A stretch of 64,000 bases of DNA from Anaerotignum sp. MB30-C6. GTDB taxonomy: Bacteria; Bacillota; Clostridia; Lachnospirales; Anaerotignaceae. Below, in pieces: positions 16,246 to 25,918 of this stretch (the stretch's first letter is position 1; every line of letters starts with the position of its first letter). The notes below the pieces were generated by a model. It had not been told where the DNA came from and did no database searches. It worked only from the letters and a program-made list of their open reading frames with translations. Location of the stretch: assembly GCF_030908465.1 (NCBI RefSeq), contig NZ_CP133078.1:248001-312000 (forward strand). The letters run 5' to 3'. The position numbers and the translations under genes were made by a program.

Positions 16246-17454
16246 ATGGTATCATCATTGGCATTTATTTTTTTACTAGGGTTATGTTTTGCAGCATTAT
16301 TTGCAAAATTAAAGCTACCTCGTATTATTGGTATGTTGTTTTCTGGGATTTTAATGGGGCCATACGTCCTGAACTTACTTGAACCAACAATTTTGGAGGT
16401 ATCTCCCGATTTAAGGCAGATTGCACTGATTATTATTTTATTAAAGGCTGGACTATCCCTAAATGTTGTTGACTTAAAGAAAGTGGGGCGTCCAGCGGTA
16501 TTGCTGTCTTTTGTGCCAGCCTGTTTTGAGATTATAGGGTTTATTGTTTTAGCCCCCGTGTTTTTTCAATTGTCTGTGATTGAGGCTGCCCTAATGGGGA
16601 CGGTTTTGGCGGCAGTATCGCCAGCGGTTATTGTTCCAAGAATGGTTCGTTTTATAGAGGAGGGTTATGGAACTGAAAAAAGTATCCCCCAATTGATTTT
16701 AGCAGGGGCATCGGCGGACGATGTTTTCGTAATCGTTTTATTTTCAACGGTTTTGGGATTAGCCCAGGGGAAATCCGTTTCTGCAACCAGCCTTACAGCG
16801 ATCCCCATCTCCATTGTGTTGGGCATTGCCCTTGGAGTCGCTGTTGGCTACTTGTTGGCAATCTTTTTTGAAGCAGTTAACAAACGAGGGGCGCATATTC
16901 GTAATAGCACCAAAGTAGTAGTTTTACTGGGCTTTGCCTTTCTTTTGGTTAGTTTGGAAAGTTGGCTAAAGGGAGTAATTCCTTTATCAGGTCTATTGGC
17001 AGTTATGAGTATGGCCATTGCTTTGCAGATGAAAACCATAGAAAAAGTGACAAAGGGTTTGTCGGAGAAATTTTCAAAACTTTGGATTGGTGCAGAGTTG
17101 CTATTATTTGTTTTAGTGGGTGCAGCTGTGGACATTCGATATGCCGCAGAGGCTGGATTTAACGCAATTTTACTGATACTACTGGCATTATGTTTCCGCA
17201 TTCTTGGGGTGTTTATCTGCTTGTTAGGCACTCAGTTGAATAAAGGGGAACGGCTTTTTTGCATGATTGCGTACATGCCAAAAGCTACGGTGCAGGCGGC
17301 AATTGGCGGGGTGCCCTTAGCCATGGGCTTGCCCTGTGGTAGCTTGATTTTGACGGTGGCCGTTGTTTCTATTTTGGTAACGGCACCCTTAGGTGCGTTT
17401 GCCATAGACAGGAGCCATAAAAAATTACTTTCCCAAGAGAGACGCAGAGAATGA
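16246..17454 (+). CDS. Cation:proton antiporter (CPA family) under fluoride control
   Basis: This is a membrane antiporter of the Na+/H+ exchanger type. The 402-residue protein has about 12 hydrophobic segments, with FAKLKLPRIIG near the start and a paired aspartate in GASADDV in the middle. I chose ATG 16246 (site GAAAGGAG); the frame is open to 16135, but that part is riboswitch. CPA-type antiporters are among the genes known to follow fluoride riboswitches, so a role in fluoride or pH stress is likely. No crcB/fluC or CLC-F gene is adjacent. Confidence 0.88.
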   Translation: MVSSLAFIFLLGLCFAALFAKLKLPRIIGMLFSGILMGPYVLNLLEPTILEVSPDLRQIALIIILLKAGLSLNVVDLKKVGRPAVLLSFVPACFEIIGFIVLAPVFFQLSVIEAALMGTVLAAVSPAVIVPRMVRFIEEGYGTEKSIPQLILAGASADDVFVIVLFSTVLGLAQGKSVSATSLTAIPISIVLGIALGVAVGYLLAIFFEAVNKRGAHIRNSTKVVVLLGFAFLLVSLESWLKGVIPLSGLLAVMSMAIALQMKTIEKVTKGLSEKFSKLWIGAELLLFVLVGAAVDIRYAAEAGFNAILLILLALCFRILGVFICLLGTQLNKGERLFCMIAYMPKATVQAAIGGVPLAMGLPCGSLILTVAVVSILVTAPLGAFAIDRSHKKLLSQERRRE

Positions 17455-17625
17455 GGCCATGGAGGTTCATTTTCTATGTAAAATTTTTGACCTTTACGGA
17501 AAGAAAAAGTGGAAGTTCTACTGATGGCCAAAAAACATATTTGATAAGTCTCCTGTAAAAATAAACAGAAAAAGGATATGGTAAAAACAGAAAAGTATCA
17601 TAAGTACCAAAATAAATTTTGTGTA

Positions 17626-17654
17626 TTGACAACGATACAATTTCAGCGTAAGAT
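17626..17654 (+). promoter_or_regulatory. Promoter of the trp T-box leader
   Basis: A consensus TTGACA is followed after 17 bases by TAAGAT, just before the T-box leader. Confidence 0.75.
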
Positions 17655-17660
17655 TTATCC

Positions 17661-17936
17661 AACAAACCGATGAGGGAGAAGAGTACTTTCAAGAAAAAAC
17701 AACAGAGAGCTGCCGAGGGTGGAAAGGCGGTGTGGATTTTTGAAAGGAATGGCCTCCTGAGGGCAAGCAGAACGTTTAGTATGCGAGCCGGAGCAGATAC
17801 TCCGTTACCAACGAGGGCATATGTTAGTATGCCATGAGAGGGTACTTATTTTTGTACCAAGCCGGGTGGCACCGCAGGAGTGAATTTATGCTCTTGTCCC
17901 TGCAAAGTAATTTTGTTGGGACGGGAGCTTTTTTTA
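17661..17936 (+). promoter_or_regulatory. T-box riboswitch, tryptophan specificity
   Basis: The leader has AGAGAG in stem I, a TGG specifier codon at 17750-17752 and the T-box core GGGTGGCACCGC at 17864-17875. The T-box bulge UGGC pairs with a GCCA tRNA end, so discriminator G, as in tRNA-Trp. The terminator follows. This predicts induction of the downstream trpB-type gene when charged tRNA-Trp is scarce. Confidence 0.92.
17890..17935 (+). terminator. T-box terminator upstream of trpB
   Basis: GCTCTTGTCCC pairs with GGGACGGGAGC and is followed by seven T residues. Confidence 0.9.
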
Positions 17937-18000
17937 TTGCAAGAAACAGTTTCTATCTCCCAACAGGCCATAAACCACCGTATAGAGAGGAGACGAAAAC

Positions 18001-19383
18001 ATGAAGAACAAGGAAATTCCCTACAAAATTTATTTGAATGAGCAGGAGATGCCAAAACAGTGGTACAACGTGCGTGCAGATATGAAGAAAAAACCAGCAC
18101 CACTGTTAAATCCAGGAACACTGGAACCTATGACAGCAGATGATTTGTACGTGGTATTCTGTGAAGAATTGGCACATCAAGAGTTGGATGATACCACCGC
18201 CTATATTGATATCCCTCAGGAGATTCAGGATTTTTACAGAATGTATCGCCCATCCCCTTTGGTTCGTGCTTATTGCTTGGAGGAAAAATTGAAGACACCT
18301 GCAAAAATTTATTATAAATTTGAGGGAAATAACACAAGTGGCAGCCATAAGCTGAATTCTGCCATCGCTCAGGCTTATTATGCAAAGAAGCAGGGTTTAA
18401 TAGGGGTAACCACGGAAACTGGTGCAGGACAATGGGGTACAGCACTATCCATGGCTTGTGCATACTTAGATTTAGACTGTGATGTTTATATGGTTAAAGT
18501 TTCTTATGAACAAAAGCCCTTCCGTAGAGAAGTCATGCGTACTTATGGAACAAAAGTCACACCCTCCCCATCTACGGCAACAGAGGTGGGAAAAAAGATT
18601 TTGGCGGAACATCCAAATACCACAGGTAGCTTGGGCTGTGCTATTTCAGAGGCGGTGGAGTCTGCCGTAAGCCGTGAAGGATACCGCTATGTATTGGGTA
18701 GCGTATTAAACCAAGTTTTGTTACATCAATCAATAATCGGTTTGGAAGCCAAAGTGGCTTTGGATAAATACGGCATCGTTCCCGACGTTATCATCGGCTG
18801 TGCCGGCGGTGGTTCAAACCTTGGTGGTCTTATTTCTCCTTTCATGGGTGAGAAGCTTCGAGGGGAGAAGGATTATCAGTTTATTGCTGTGGAGCCTGCA
18901 TCCTGCCCTAGTTTAACAAGGGGAAAATATGTATATGACTTCTGTGATACAGGCATGGTGACGCCTTTGGCGAAGATGTATACCTTAGGCAGTGGTTTCA
19001 TACCTTCAGCAAACCATGCAGGGGGATTACGTTACCATGGCATGAGCCCTGTAGTGTCAGAATTGTTCCACCAAGGATTATTAGAAGCACGTTCCGTTGA
19101 GCAAACATCGGTATTTGAAGCGGCAGAACAATTTGCTAGAGTGGAGGGCATTTTGCCTGCTCCTGAAAGTTCCCATGCAATCCGTGTTGCCATTGATGAA
19201 GCGTTGCGTTGTAAGGAAACAGGAGAAGAAAAGACGATTCTTTTTGGCCTCACAGGTACGGGTTACTTTGACATGCTTGCCTATGAAAAATATAACAACG
19301 GAGAAATGGGGGACTACATTCCTTCTGATGAAGATTTACAAAAAGGATTTGATGGTCTTCCTGATATCCCGCAGAACCGATAA
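18001..19383 (+). CDS. trpB: TrpB2-type tryptophan synthase beta chain
   Basis: It joins indole (or an indole-like substrate) with serine using PLP. The 460-residue protein has the PLP lysine at 117 in NTSGSHKLNSA, ETGAGQWG as the substrate loop and GCAGGGSNLGG as the phosphate-binding loop. The N-terminal extension and the length, 50-60 residues above classical TrpB, place it in the TrpB2 group. No trpA is next to it, so it may use free indole or work with a distant partner. A tryptophan T-box controls it. Confidence 0.9.
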   Translation: MKNKEIPYKIYLNEQEMPKQWYNVRADMKKKPAPLLNPGTLEPMTADDLYVVFCEELAHQELDDTTAYIDIPQEIQDFYRMYRPSPLVRAYCLEEKLKTPAKIYYKFEGNNTSGSHKLNSAIAQAYYAKKQGLIGVTTETGAGQWGTALSMACAYLDLDCDVYMVKVSYEQKPFRREVMRTYGTKVTPSPSTATEVGKKILAEHPNTTGSLGCAISEAVESAVSREGYRYVLGSVLNQVLLHQSIIGLEAKVALDKYGIVPDVIIGCAGGGSNLGGLISPFMGEKLRGEKDYQFIAVEPASCPSLTRGKYVYDFCDTGMVTPLAKMYTLGSGFIPSANHAGGLRYHGMSPVVSELFHQGLLEARSVEQTSVFEAAEQFARVEGILPAPESSHAIRVAIDEALRCKETGEEKTILFGLTGTGYFDMLAYEKYNNGEMGDYIPSDEDLQKGFDGLPDIPQNR

Positions 19384-19398
19384 GGTTGGAAGAGCTTT

Positions 19399-19427
19399 GT
19401 AAGTCCCCCTTCATTGGGGGCTTATCA
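19399..19427 (+). terminator. Possible terminator hairpin after trpB
   Basis: TAAGTCCCCC pairs with GGGGGCTTA around a six-base loop. There is no T run, so the call is weak. Confidence 0.4.
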
Positions 19428-19655
19428 GGTGGCTTAAGAGAAAGAAGAACCTAACCTTATTTGACCATGCTTCAGAGTTTTTTGAGAATCTCATAGAGAT
19501 GGAAGAAAGGAAAAACTTACTTTTTTGTGAAGAAATAATAAATAATCTTTCTTTATTCAAAAAAAATTTTATAATAGAGTAGGTGGGGAAAAGAGTAACT
19601 TACTCTATTTTCTCTCATATGGTAGCTGTGGATAGAATATTTTTGAGGTGGACAA

Positions 19656-20186
19656 ATGAGGCATATTCCCAATGCATTCACAATAGCAAGGATGGTTAGC
19701 TCGGTTTTTTTGCTGTGGGTTGAGCCATTTTCAGTCTGGTTTATGGTGCTTTACTTTTTCTGTGGAATCAGCGATGTTCTAGATGGTTTTATTGCCAGAA
19801 GTTTTCAACTTACTTCTTCTTTGGGAGCAACATTAGATAGTGTAGCTGACTGGATTTTTGTATGCATCGTGTTATATGTAACCCTTCCTATTTTGGTGTT
19901 GCCATCGTGGGTTTTGCCTTGGATAGGAGGTATTGCATTTATAAAAGTGTGTTCCTTGGTACTTGGTGTCGTGCGTTATGGGTCGTTGGCTTTTTTACAC
20001 ACCTATTTGAATAAAATAACTGGGAGCATGCTTTTTGGATTTCCCCTATTTTATTCTATTTTTGGAATGGATGACACAGCGGTAGTGCTTTGCACTGTTG
20101 CCAGCGTTGCAGCCGTTGAAGAACTGGTAATTAATATTACCCATAGGGAACTAAAAAGAGATAGAAAGAGTATATTTTTTAATTAA
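19656..20186 (+). CDS. CDP-alcohol phosphatidyltransferase family protein
   Basis: This integral membrane enzyme moves a phosphatidyl group from a CDP-lipid to an alcohol. The 176-residue protein has the family motif in DVLDGFIAR...GATLDSVAD (Asp, Asp-Gly, Ala-Arg, Gly, Asp, Asp) near residues 40-66 and about five membrane segments. It is shorter and more diverged than PgsA, so the alcohol is not assigned. The gene is monocistronic, with a TATAAT-like element near 19570 and a terminator after it. Confidence 0.85.
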   Translation: MRHIPNAFTIARMVSSVFLLWVEPFSVWFMVLYFFCGISDVLDGFIARSFQLTSSLGATLDSVADWIFVCIVLYVTLPILVLPSWVLPWIGGIAFIKVCSLVLGVVRYGSLAFLHTYLNKITGSMLFGFPLFYSIFGMDDTAVVLCTVASVAAVEELVINITHRELKRDRKSIFFN

Positions 20187-20223
20187 AAAAGGATATTGCA
20201 CAGAATTGCAATATCCTTTTTAT
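20185..20223. terminator. Bidirectional terminator
   Basis: AAAGGATATTGC pairs with GCAATATCCTTT; A and T runs flank both sides. It serves the phosphatidyltransferase gene and the opposing SulP remnant. Confidence 0.85.
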
Positions 20224-20227
20224 CATT

Positions 20228-20915
20228 TTATGCTGCCGCTTTTGTTTTGGGGCGATTGGTAAGGAGTACACGTTCCACGCTCCAATAGAAGTTATCTTCC
20301 CCAAAGATTCTTTTAAGTCTGTTCGATGCATCGCTCTGGTAGACCACAATCAATTCCTTTAGTGTTTGAGCACAAGATACATCAATATTAGATATACCAC
20401 GCATGGAGAAAAGAACAGTATCTGCCCCTTCTACCTTGGTAGCAATATCAGCAACTGCTTGGGTATTCGCAAAAATCACTGGGCCTGTAATATATACGAC
20501 CTTGCATTTTTGTATCTGTCACAAAGAACAGGATCCGTTACATTCATATACGGTTCATATCTCGTTTCGTAGTTAATATCAATGAAGGAAAGGCGTGTGA
20601 CTAAGAACACCAAATTAATCAAAACGCCGAGACTCCCATTCGTTCATTCTCTAGCGGTTACCATAAGAACCCCTGCTAATGCCGCCAAAGGAATTTGGGA
20701 TATGACGGGTGCCAAGAGGAACATGGAGATGAGAAGGCAAACGGCATGAAAAATACCGACCAAACGGGTTTGTGCCCCAGATTTGCGGCAACGCTGGAGC
20801 GGGCAATGGCTGCTGTAGCAGGGATGCCACCGAAGAAGGGTTAAAGATAATAAAAGCGATATACCGTTCTCGACGGTAAAAATGGGGATTTTACTGCCGT
20901 TTCCCTTATGGTTTT
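20228..20915 (-). pseudogene. Decayed SulP-family anion transporter
   Basis: Fragments of a SulP transporter lie in different frames on the minus strand. FFGGIPATAAIARSSVAANLG (about 20790-20855) is followed after a one-base shift by GAQTRLVGIFHAV and IPLAALAGVLMVTARE ending in a stop near 20644. A separate frame then gives VVYITGPVIF plus a STAS-like end (20228-20520). The N-terminal two thirds and the last membrane segments are missing. There is no ribosome site. It is clearly a remnant rather than a working gene. Confidence 0.8.
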
Positions 20916-20959
20916 TATACAACTTTAGCGACTTATTAACAAAGTGTTCCAAATAATTA

Positions 20960-21009
20960 AAAAAAGCCTGATTTTCCATATGAAATACTATGGAAAGTCG
21001 GCTTTTTTT
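20960..21009. terminator. Terminator of the nucleoside ABC operon
   Basis: AAAAAAGCC...TTTTCCATA pairs with TATGGAAA...GGCTTTTTT. It lies just past the last permease gene on the minus strand and could also stop plus-strand transcription. Confidence 0.8.
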
Positions 21010-21020
21010 ACTGTAAAAAA

Positions 21021-21950
21021 TTAACGTTCCTCTCTGAAGTAAGGGTTGCCCAAGTCTGCAGGAGGCATATCTTCTTTCTTATTTTTCCTTGTACTGATGA
21101 TTACGATAATGATGGTTGCCGCATAGGGGAGCATATCAATCAGGTACTGAGAAATATGGATGCCCATGCTCTGTAAACGGAAGCCCAAAATGGATAACCC
21201 ACCGAATAAGAAAGCACCAATCATGGCCTTGATCGGGTTCCAAGAAGCGAAGATTACCAAAGCCACGGCAATCCAACCACGGCCTGCAATAATATGTTCT
21301 TGCCAAACGGGAACGGTTACTAAGGACATATAGGCACCGCCTAAACCGCACAAGGCACCACCCAATAGGATATGAACGTATTTGTATAAGGATACGTTGA
21401 TGCCAGATGCATCTGCCGCCGCTGCACTTTCACCCACAGCACGAAGGTTTAAGCCTTTTTTTGTACGGAACAGATAATAGGTGGAAGCAATAATGGTGAT
21501 ATACCCAAAGTATACAAAAACGTCTTGGTTGAATAAAATGTCCCCAATATAGGGAAGAGAGGACAGTACAGGGATAGGCCTTGCAACGAAAAAGCTTTTG
21601 ATATCCCCAGGAACGATAGAGCCCATAATGCTGGTGCCTAAAAAGCTAGCAAAGCCTTCGCCAAAAATAGTCAGTGTCAAGCCGCAAACCGTTTGGTTTA
21701 CACGAAGGGATACGGTTAAGAAGGCGTAGAGCAATGCACCCACCGCACCTGCAAGAACTGCACCCAGCATGGCAAGAAGGGGATTATGGGTATTTAAGCC
21801 AACAATAAAACCGATGATGGCGCCCATATACATCATACCTTCCACACCAAGGTTTAGATGACCTGCTTTTTGGGAAAAGATTTCGCCCAAGGTGGCGAAA
21901 AGAAGGGGGGTACCCGCAATGATAGCAGCTGAAAGAAAACCGACTAACAT
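21021..21950 (-). CDS. Nucleoside ABC transporter permease (NupQ/YufQ type)
   Basis: The 309-residue integral membrane protein belongs to the BPD_transp_2 family (about 8-9 hydrophobic segments; GHLNLGVEGMMYMGA near residue 30, GRGWIAVALVIFASWNP later). It forms the import channel with the next permease. One base separates it from that gene. It is the last gene of the xpt-lipoprotein-ATPase-permease-permease cluster, whose likely cargo is nucleosides. Confidence 0.9.
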   Translation of the reverse strand: MLVGFLSAAIIAGTPLLFATLGEIFSQKAGHLNLGVEGMMYMGAIIGFIVGLNTHNPLLAMLGAVLAGAVGALLYAFLTVSLRVNQTVCGLTLTIFGEGFASFLGTSIMGSIVPGDIKSFFVARPIPVLSSLPYIGDILFNQDVFVYFGYITIIASTYYLFRTKKGLNLRAVGESAAAADASGINVSLYKYVHILLGGALCGLGGAYMSLVTVPVWQEHIIAGRGWIAVALVIFASWNPIKAMIGAFLFGGLSILGFRLQSMGIHISQYLIDMLPYAATIIIVIISTRKNKKEDMPPADLGNPYFREER

Positions 21951-21951
21951 A

Positions 21952-23028
21952 TTATTTCGCCTCCTTTTTCACTTTTAAAAACTTATGGAAACTAACTTTG
22001 TATTGCAGGAAGAATTCGCTACCTAATACAAAGAATAAGATAATTGCCTGAATCATGTCTGCAACGGATGCAGGAACTTGCATGGAAATTTGAATATAAT
22101 TGCCGCCCTGTACCAAAATAGCGAAGGCTACACAAACAAATAATGTTGCAATGGCATTTAAACCTGCAAGCCATGTGGTGATAATTGCAGTAAAGCCGTA
22201 GTTTGCAGAAAGAGAAGCAGATAATGTTTTCTCTACTGCGGATGCCTGAATCATACCTGTTAAACCACAAAGGCCACCGGAAAGCATCATAGAAATAATA
22301 ATGATAGAGGAAATATTCATACCTGCATAGCGAGCAGTTTCAATACTTTCACCAACGACTGATATTTCATAACCTTTTTTTGTATGGTTTAGGAAGATGT
22401 AAACCAAAACCACCAAAATCAAAGCGATAATCCAACCCATATGCACACCGCCTAAGGAAGGTAGGATTGCGGAGTCAGAGAATGAGGCAATCTTCGGGAA
22501 GCCTTGAGAAGAAGGATCCTTCCAAGGGCCATATTGCAAATAAGTCACAAACTTGATTGCCAAATAGTTTAACATCAACGTAAAAATCGTTTCATTTGTA
22601 CCCATTTTTGCCTTGAAGAATGCAGGAATAAATGCCCAAAGACCACCCATAACCATAGCGGCAATTGCCATAGATAACAGCATCAAAGGTTTTGGCAAGT
22701 CTAAGTTCAGGGCAACGGCAGAAGCCGCAAATGCACCCATCATAATCTGACCTTCGCCACCGATATTCCAGAACTTCATTTTAAAGGCAACCAAGATACC
22801 TAAGGAGGTAATAATCAAAGGTATTGCCTTTAAAGTTGTTTGTTGAATACGAATGGTTGTGCCCAAAGCACCTTCTATCATAGAGGTGAAAATTGTAATT
22901 GGGTTATATCCCAAAAGGGTAATGACCAAACCAGCAAAAACAATGGACAGGGCTACGGAAAGAATACGTATCATTATAGCTTTGTTACGAGGCAAATCAT
23001 CTCGTTTTACGATTTTTAAAGGAATCAT
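21952..23028 (-). CDS. Nucleoside ABC transporter permease (NupP/YufP type)
   Basis: This is the second permease of the system: 358 residues, about 10 membrane segments and the signature WNIGGEGQIMMGAFAAS. Its start overlaps the ATPase gene end by four bases, so translation is coupled. The pair of unequal permeases plus a double ATPase and a BMP lipoprotein is the standard layout of guanosine/uridine importers. Confidence 0.9.
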   Translation of the reverse strand: MIPLKIVKRDDLPRNKAIMIRILSVALSIVFAGLVITLLGYNPITIFTSMIEGALGTTIRIQQTTLKAIPLIITSLGILVAFKMKFWNIGGEGQIMMGAFAASAVALNLDLPKPLMLLSMAIAAMVMGGLWAFIPAFFKAKMGTNETIFTLMLNYLAIKFVTYLQYGPWKDPSSQGFPKIASFSDSAILPSLGGVHMGWIIALILVVLVYIFLNHTKKGYEISVVGESIETARYAGMNISSIIIISMMLSGGLCGLTGMIQASAVEKTLSASLSANYGFTAIITTWLAGLNAIATLFVCVAFAILVQGGNYIQISMQVPASVADMIQAIILFFVLGSEFFLQYKVSFHKFLKVKKEAK

Positions 23029-24545
23029 GACCGTACCTCCTTCTCCAATGGGCCACCTGCCATTAATAGGCCGATGTCTTCTTTTGTAATTTCTTCAGGG
23101 TTCACGATGCCTGTCATTTTACCACCGCAAAACACCATAATTCTGTCACAAAGGGCCATCAAAACGTCTAAGTCTTCACCGATGAACAGCACGCCAACGC
23201 CCTTTTTCTTTTGCTCATTTAGCAGGTCATAAATTTTATAGGATGCACCAATATCCAAGCCGCGGGCGGGATAAGCAGTGATTAAAACTTTAGGGTTAGA
23301 ATCAATTTCACGTCCCAAAAGGACTTTCTGGATATTACCGCCGGATAGTTTTTTAATGGGATGATGCACACCAGGAGTAAGGATTTCCAACTGTTCTACC
23401 AAGCGTTCCGCTTTTTTTGTGCTTTCTTTTCTACGCAAGAAAAAGCCTGGCTGATTGGGATAATCCCTTAAAATCATGTTATGAACCATATCCATAGAGC
23501 CAACTAAGCCCATACCCAAACGATCCTCGGGGATAAAGCCCATGCGGATGCCTAGGTGGATAATATCACGAGGGGTTTTCCCAAGGATATTTGCGTTTTC
23601 AAAGAAGATACGACCTTTGTCAGCGGGTAACAGCCCAGCAATGGCTTCGCAGATTTCCTTCTGACCACTTCCGGCAACACCAGCAATGCCTAGAATTTCA
23701 CCAGAATGTAAGTCGAAGTTAATATCTTCTAATGCATGTTTGTTTTCTTTGGTGGAGACGTATAGGCCATCTACTTTTAATAAAGCTGTGTCTTGGCTGC
23801 AATGGGGTTTATCCAGCTCCAAATCCACCTTTTTGCCTACCATCATTTCAATCAAAGGATTTACTTCCACATCTTTTGTTTCCACGGTTTCAATAGACTG
23901 ACCACGACGCAAAACCGTAATGCGGTCGGAAATTTCCATTACTTCCCCCAGTTTATGGGTGATGATGACAATGGCACAGCCTTGGTTCTTCATGTTTCTT
24001 AAAATGGCAAAAAGACGCTTGATCTCCTGAGGGGTTAAAACTGCCGTAGGTTCGTCCAAAATAAGGATTTTTGCACCACGGTACAACACCTTTATGATTT
24101 CCAGCGTCTGCTTTTCGCCTACAGACATTTCATAAACTTTTTTATCGGGCTTAATATCCAGGCCATACTTGTCGCAGATAGCCTGCATCTCTTTGGTAAG
24201 GTGCTTGCCATGCAGAGCAATACCTTTGCTGCCCATAACCATATTTTCTTTTGCTGTCATAACATCGACCAGCTTAAAATGCTGATGGATCATACCGATA
24301 CCCAGTGCAATGGAGTCCTTAGGGGAGGAAAACTCCACCTCTTTCCCTTGGATAGAGATAGTGCCGCTATCGGGAGTATAGATGCCAGAAAGCATACTCA
24401 TGAGGGTACTCTTTCCGGCACCATTTTCTCCTAATAGTGCGTGAATCTCACCGTTAAACACAGTGAGATTCACGTTTTCATTCGCCTTAACGGACCCAAA
24501 AGCCTTGGAAATATTCTTCATTTCGATTGCTTTTACAGGTTCCAT
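23025..24545 (-). CDS. Nucleoside ABC transporter ATPase, two-domain (NupO/YufO type)
   Basis: The 506-residue protein has two ABC domains. The first carries GENGAGKST, the signature MSVGEKQTLEI and ILILDEPTAVLTP. The second carries a degenerate P-loop GVAGSGQKE and LSGGNIQKVLLGRE, as in sugar/nucleoside importers where the second site is weak. I chose ATG 24545, which has AGGAGA upstream, instead of an open frame that runs to 24602. Confidence 0.92.
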   Translation of the reverse strand: MEPVKAIEMKNISKAFGSVKANENVNLTVFNGEIHALLGENGAGKSTLMSMLSGIYTPDSGTISIQGKEVEFSSPKDSIALGIGMIHQHFKLVDVMTAKENMVMGSKGIALHGKHLTKEMQAICDKYGLDIKPDKKVYEMSVGEKQTLEIIKVLYRGAKILILDEPTAVLTPQEIKRLFAILRNMKNQGCAIVIITHKLGEVMEISDRITVLRRGQSIETVETKDVEVNPLIEMMVGKKVDLELDKPHCSQDTALLKVDGLYVSTKENKHALEDINFDLHSGEILGIAGVAGSGQKEICEAIAGLLPADKGRIFFENANILGKTPRDIIHLGIRMGFIPEDRLGMGLVGSMDMVHNMILRDYPNQPGFFLRRKESTKKAERLVEQLEILTPGVHHPIKKLSGGNIQKVLLGREIDSNPKVLITAYPARGLDIGASYKIYDLLNEQKKKGVGVLFIGEDLDVLMALCDRIMVFCGGKMTGIVNPEEITKEDIGLLMAGGPLEKEVRS

Positions 24546-24646
24546 GTTTTTTTCTCCTAATCTTTTAAAGACTATCGTATTTTTGTTTCCAAAAATACTC
24601 ATAACGGTGGGGGCTTTACGCCTTATTTCCGTTAAAGGGGATTTTC

Positions 24647-25771
24647 TTAGTTTACAGCGGAAACGCCTTTTACTAAGTTTTGCATTACAGTCCAGATTGC
24701 TGCTCTATCAAGAGTTTCGCCTTCTGCTACTAGTTCATTACCTTCTGTATCATAGATAGGCCCAACGAATACAGGGAATTCACCAGCTTCCATTTTTGCA
24801 GCAACTTCATTTACTTTGTCCTGTACATCCTGAGGTACCAATTCTGTCATAGGTGCAAGACCCAAATAACCATCTTGCATAGTACCATAGTAGGATTCAG
24901 GAACATATTCGCCAGCAATGATTTTTTCAATTGTAGGGATCAAGTATTTGTCATGATGCCATACAGGTGCTGTTAAGAAAGAACCAGGTGCTACCTTAGA
25001 GTTATCTAAGTTGTAACCAACAGCCAATTTGCCTGCTGCCTCTGCTGCCAACTGAGGGCCTGCGGAGTCACCGTGCTGGGTGATGATGTCGCAATCCTGT
25101 GCCAACAAAGATTCAGCTGCTGCTTTTTCGTTAGCAGGATCGTTCCAGCTGTTTACATAAACAACTTTTACTTCTACATCAGGGTTTACGCTCTGTGCGC
25201 CCAAAGCGAAAGCATCGATACCGATATGTACTTCTGTATAAGGGAAAGCTGCAACGTAACCCAATTTGTTTGTTTCTGTCATCATACCTGCAATCATACC
25301 AGAGAGGTATCTGGGTTCTTCCATTGCACCAAAGTAGTTACCAAAGTTTGTTTCGTTCATTTTATAGCCAGAGAAATGTAAGAAAGTTACTTCAGGGTAT
25401 TCTGTTGCCAGTTCTTCCAATGCATCCATAAAACCAAAGCTTGTACCAACAACAATAGAAGCACCCTGGTCAATCATATTGATTGCTGTAGTTTTTACTG
25501 TTTGCTTTTCTTCTGCTACGTTTTCAGCAATAATGGTTTCCACCTTGTCGCCGAAGTATTCCTGAACAGCCTTTGTTCCGTTGTGCTGTGCCTGAGAATA
25601 ACCGCCGTCGTTCTGGGATCCGATGTAAATAAAACCTACTTTTGTTACTTCTGCTGTTGCATCGCCTGCTTCTGCCGCAGGTTGTTCGTTGCCGCCGCCA
25701 CAACCAACCAGAGCTGTCATGGACATGGTTACTGTCAACGCCAATGCCAAGAATTTTGTTAACTTTTTCAT
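24647..25771 (-). CDS. BMP-family nucleoside-binding lipoprotein
   Basis: This is the substrate-binding component of the importer. The 374-residue protein has a signal peptide with lipobox ALVGC, followed by a Gly/Glu/Ala-rich linker. The BMP (PnrA/Med) fold has KVGFIYIGSQNDGGYS near the start and GTSFGFMDALEE further on. I chose ATG 25771 after AGGAGAGG. It lies between xpt and the ATPase gene. PnrA proteins bind purine nucleosides, and xpt next door makes a purine cargo likely. Confidence 0.92.
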   Translation of the reverse strand: MKKLTKFLALALTVTMSMTALVGCGGGNEQPAAEAGDATAEVTKVGFIYIGSQNDGGYSQAQHNGTKAVQEYFGDKVETIIAENVAEEKQTVKTTAINMIDQGASIVVGTSFGFMDALEELATEYPEVTFLHFSGYKMNETNFGNYFGAMEEPRYLSGMIAGMMTETNKLGYVAAFPYTEVHIGIDAFALGAQSVNPDVEVKVVYVNSWNDPANEKAAAESLLAQDCDIITQHGDSAGPQLAAEAAGKLAVGYNLDNSKVAPGSFLTAPVWHHDKYLIPTIEKIIAGEYVPESYYGTMQDGYLGLAPMTELVPQDVQDKVNEVAAKMEAGEFPVFVGPIYDTEGNELVAEGETLDRAAIWTVMQNLVKGVSAVN

Positions 25772-25918
25772 GGTTCCTCTCCTTTTCTTCTTACAATAGT
25801 AATAATAATAAAATTGTGATAGGTATGTTAAACGCCCTCCCCTTTGACGAAGGCAGAATAACCAAAAAAAACAGAGCTTGTCTTGCCACAATAACAGGAA
25901 ACAGCAAATAAGGACGTA

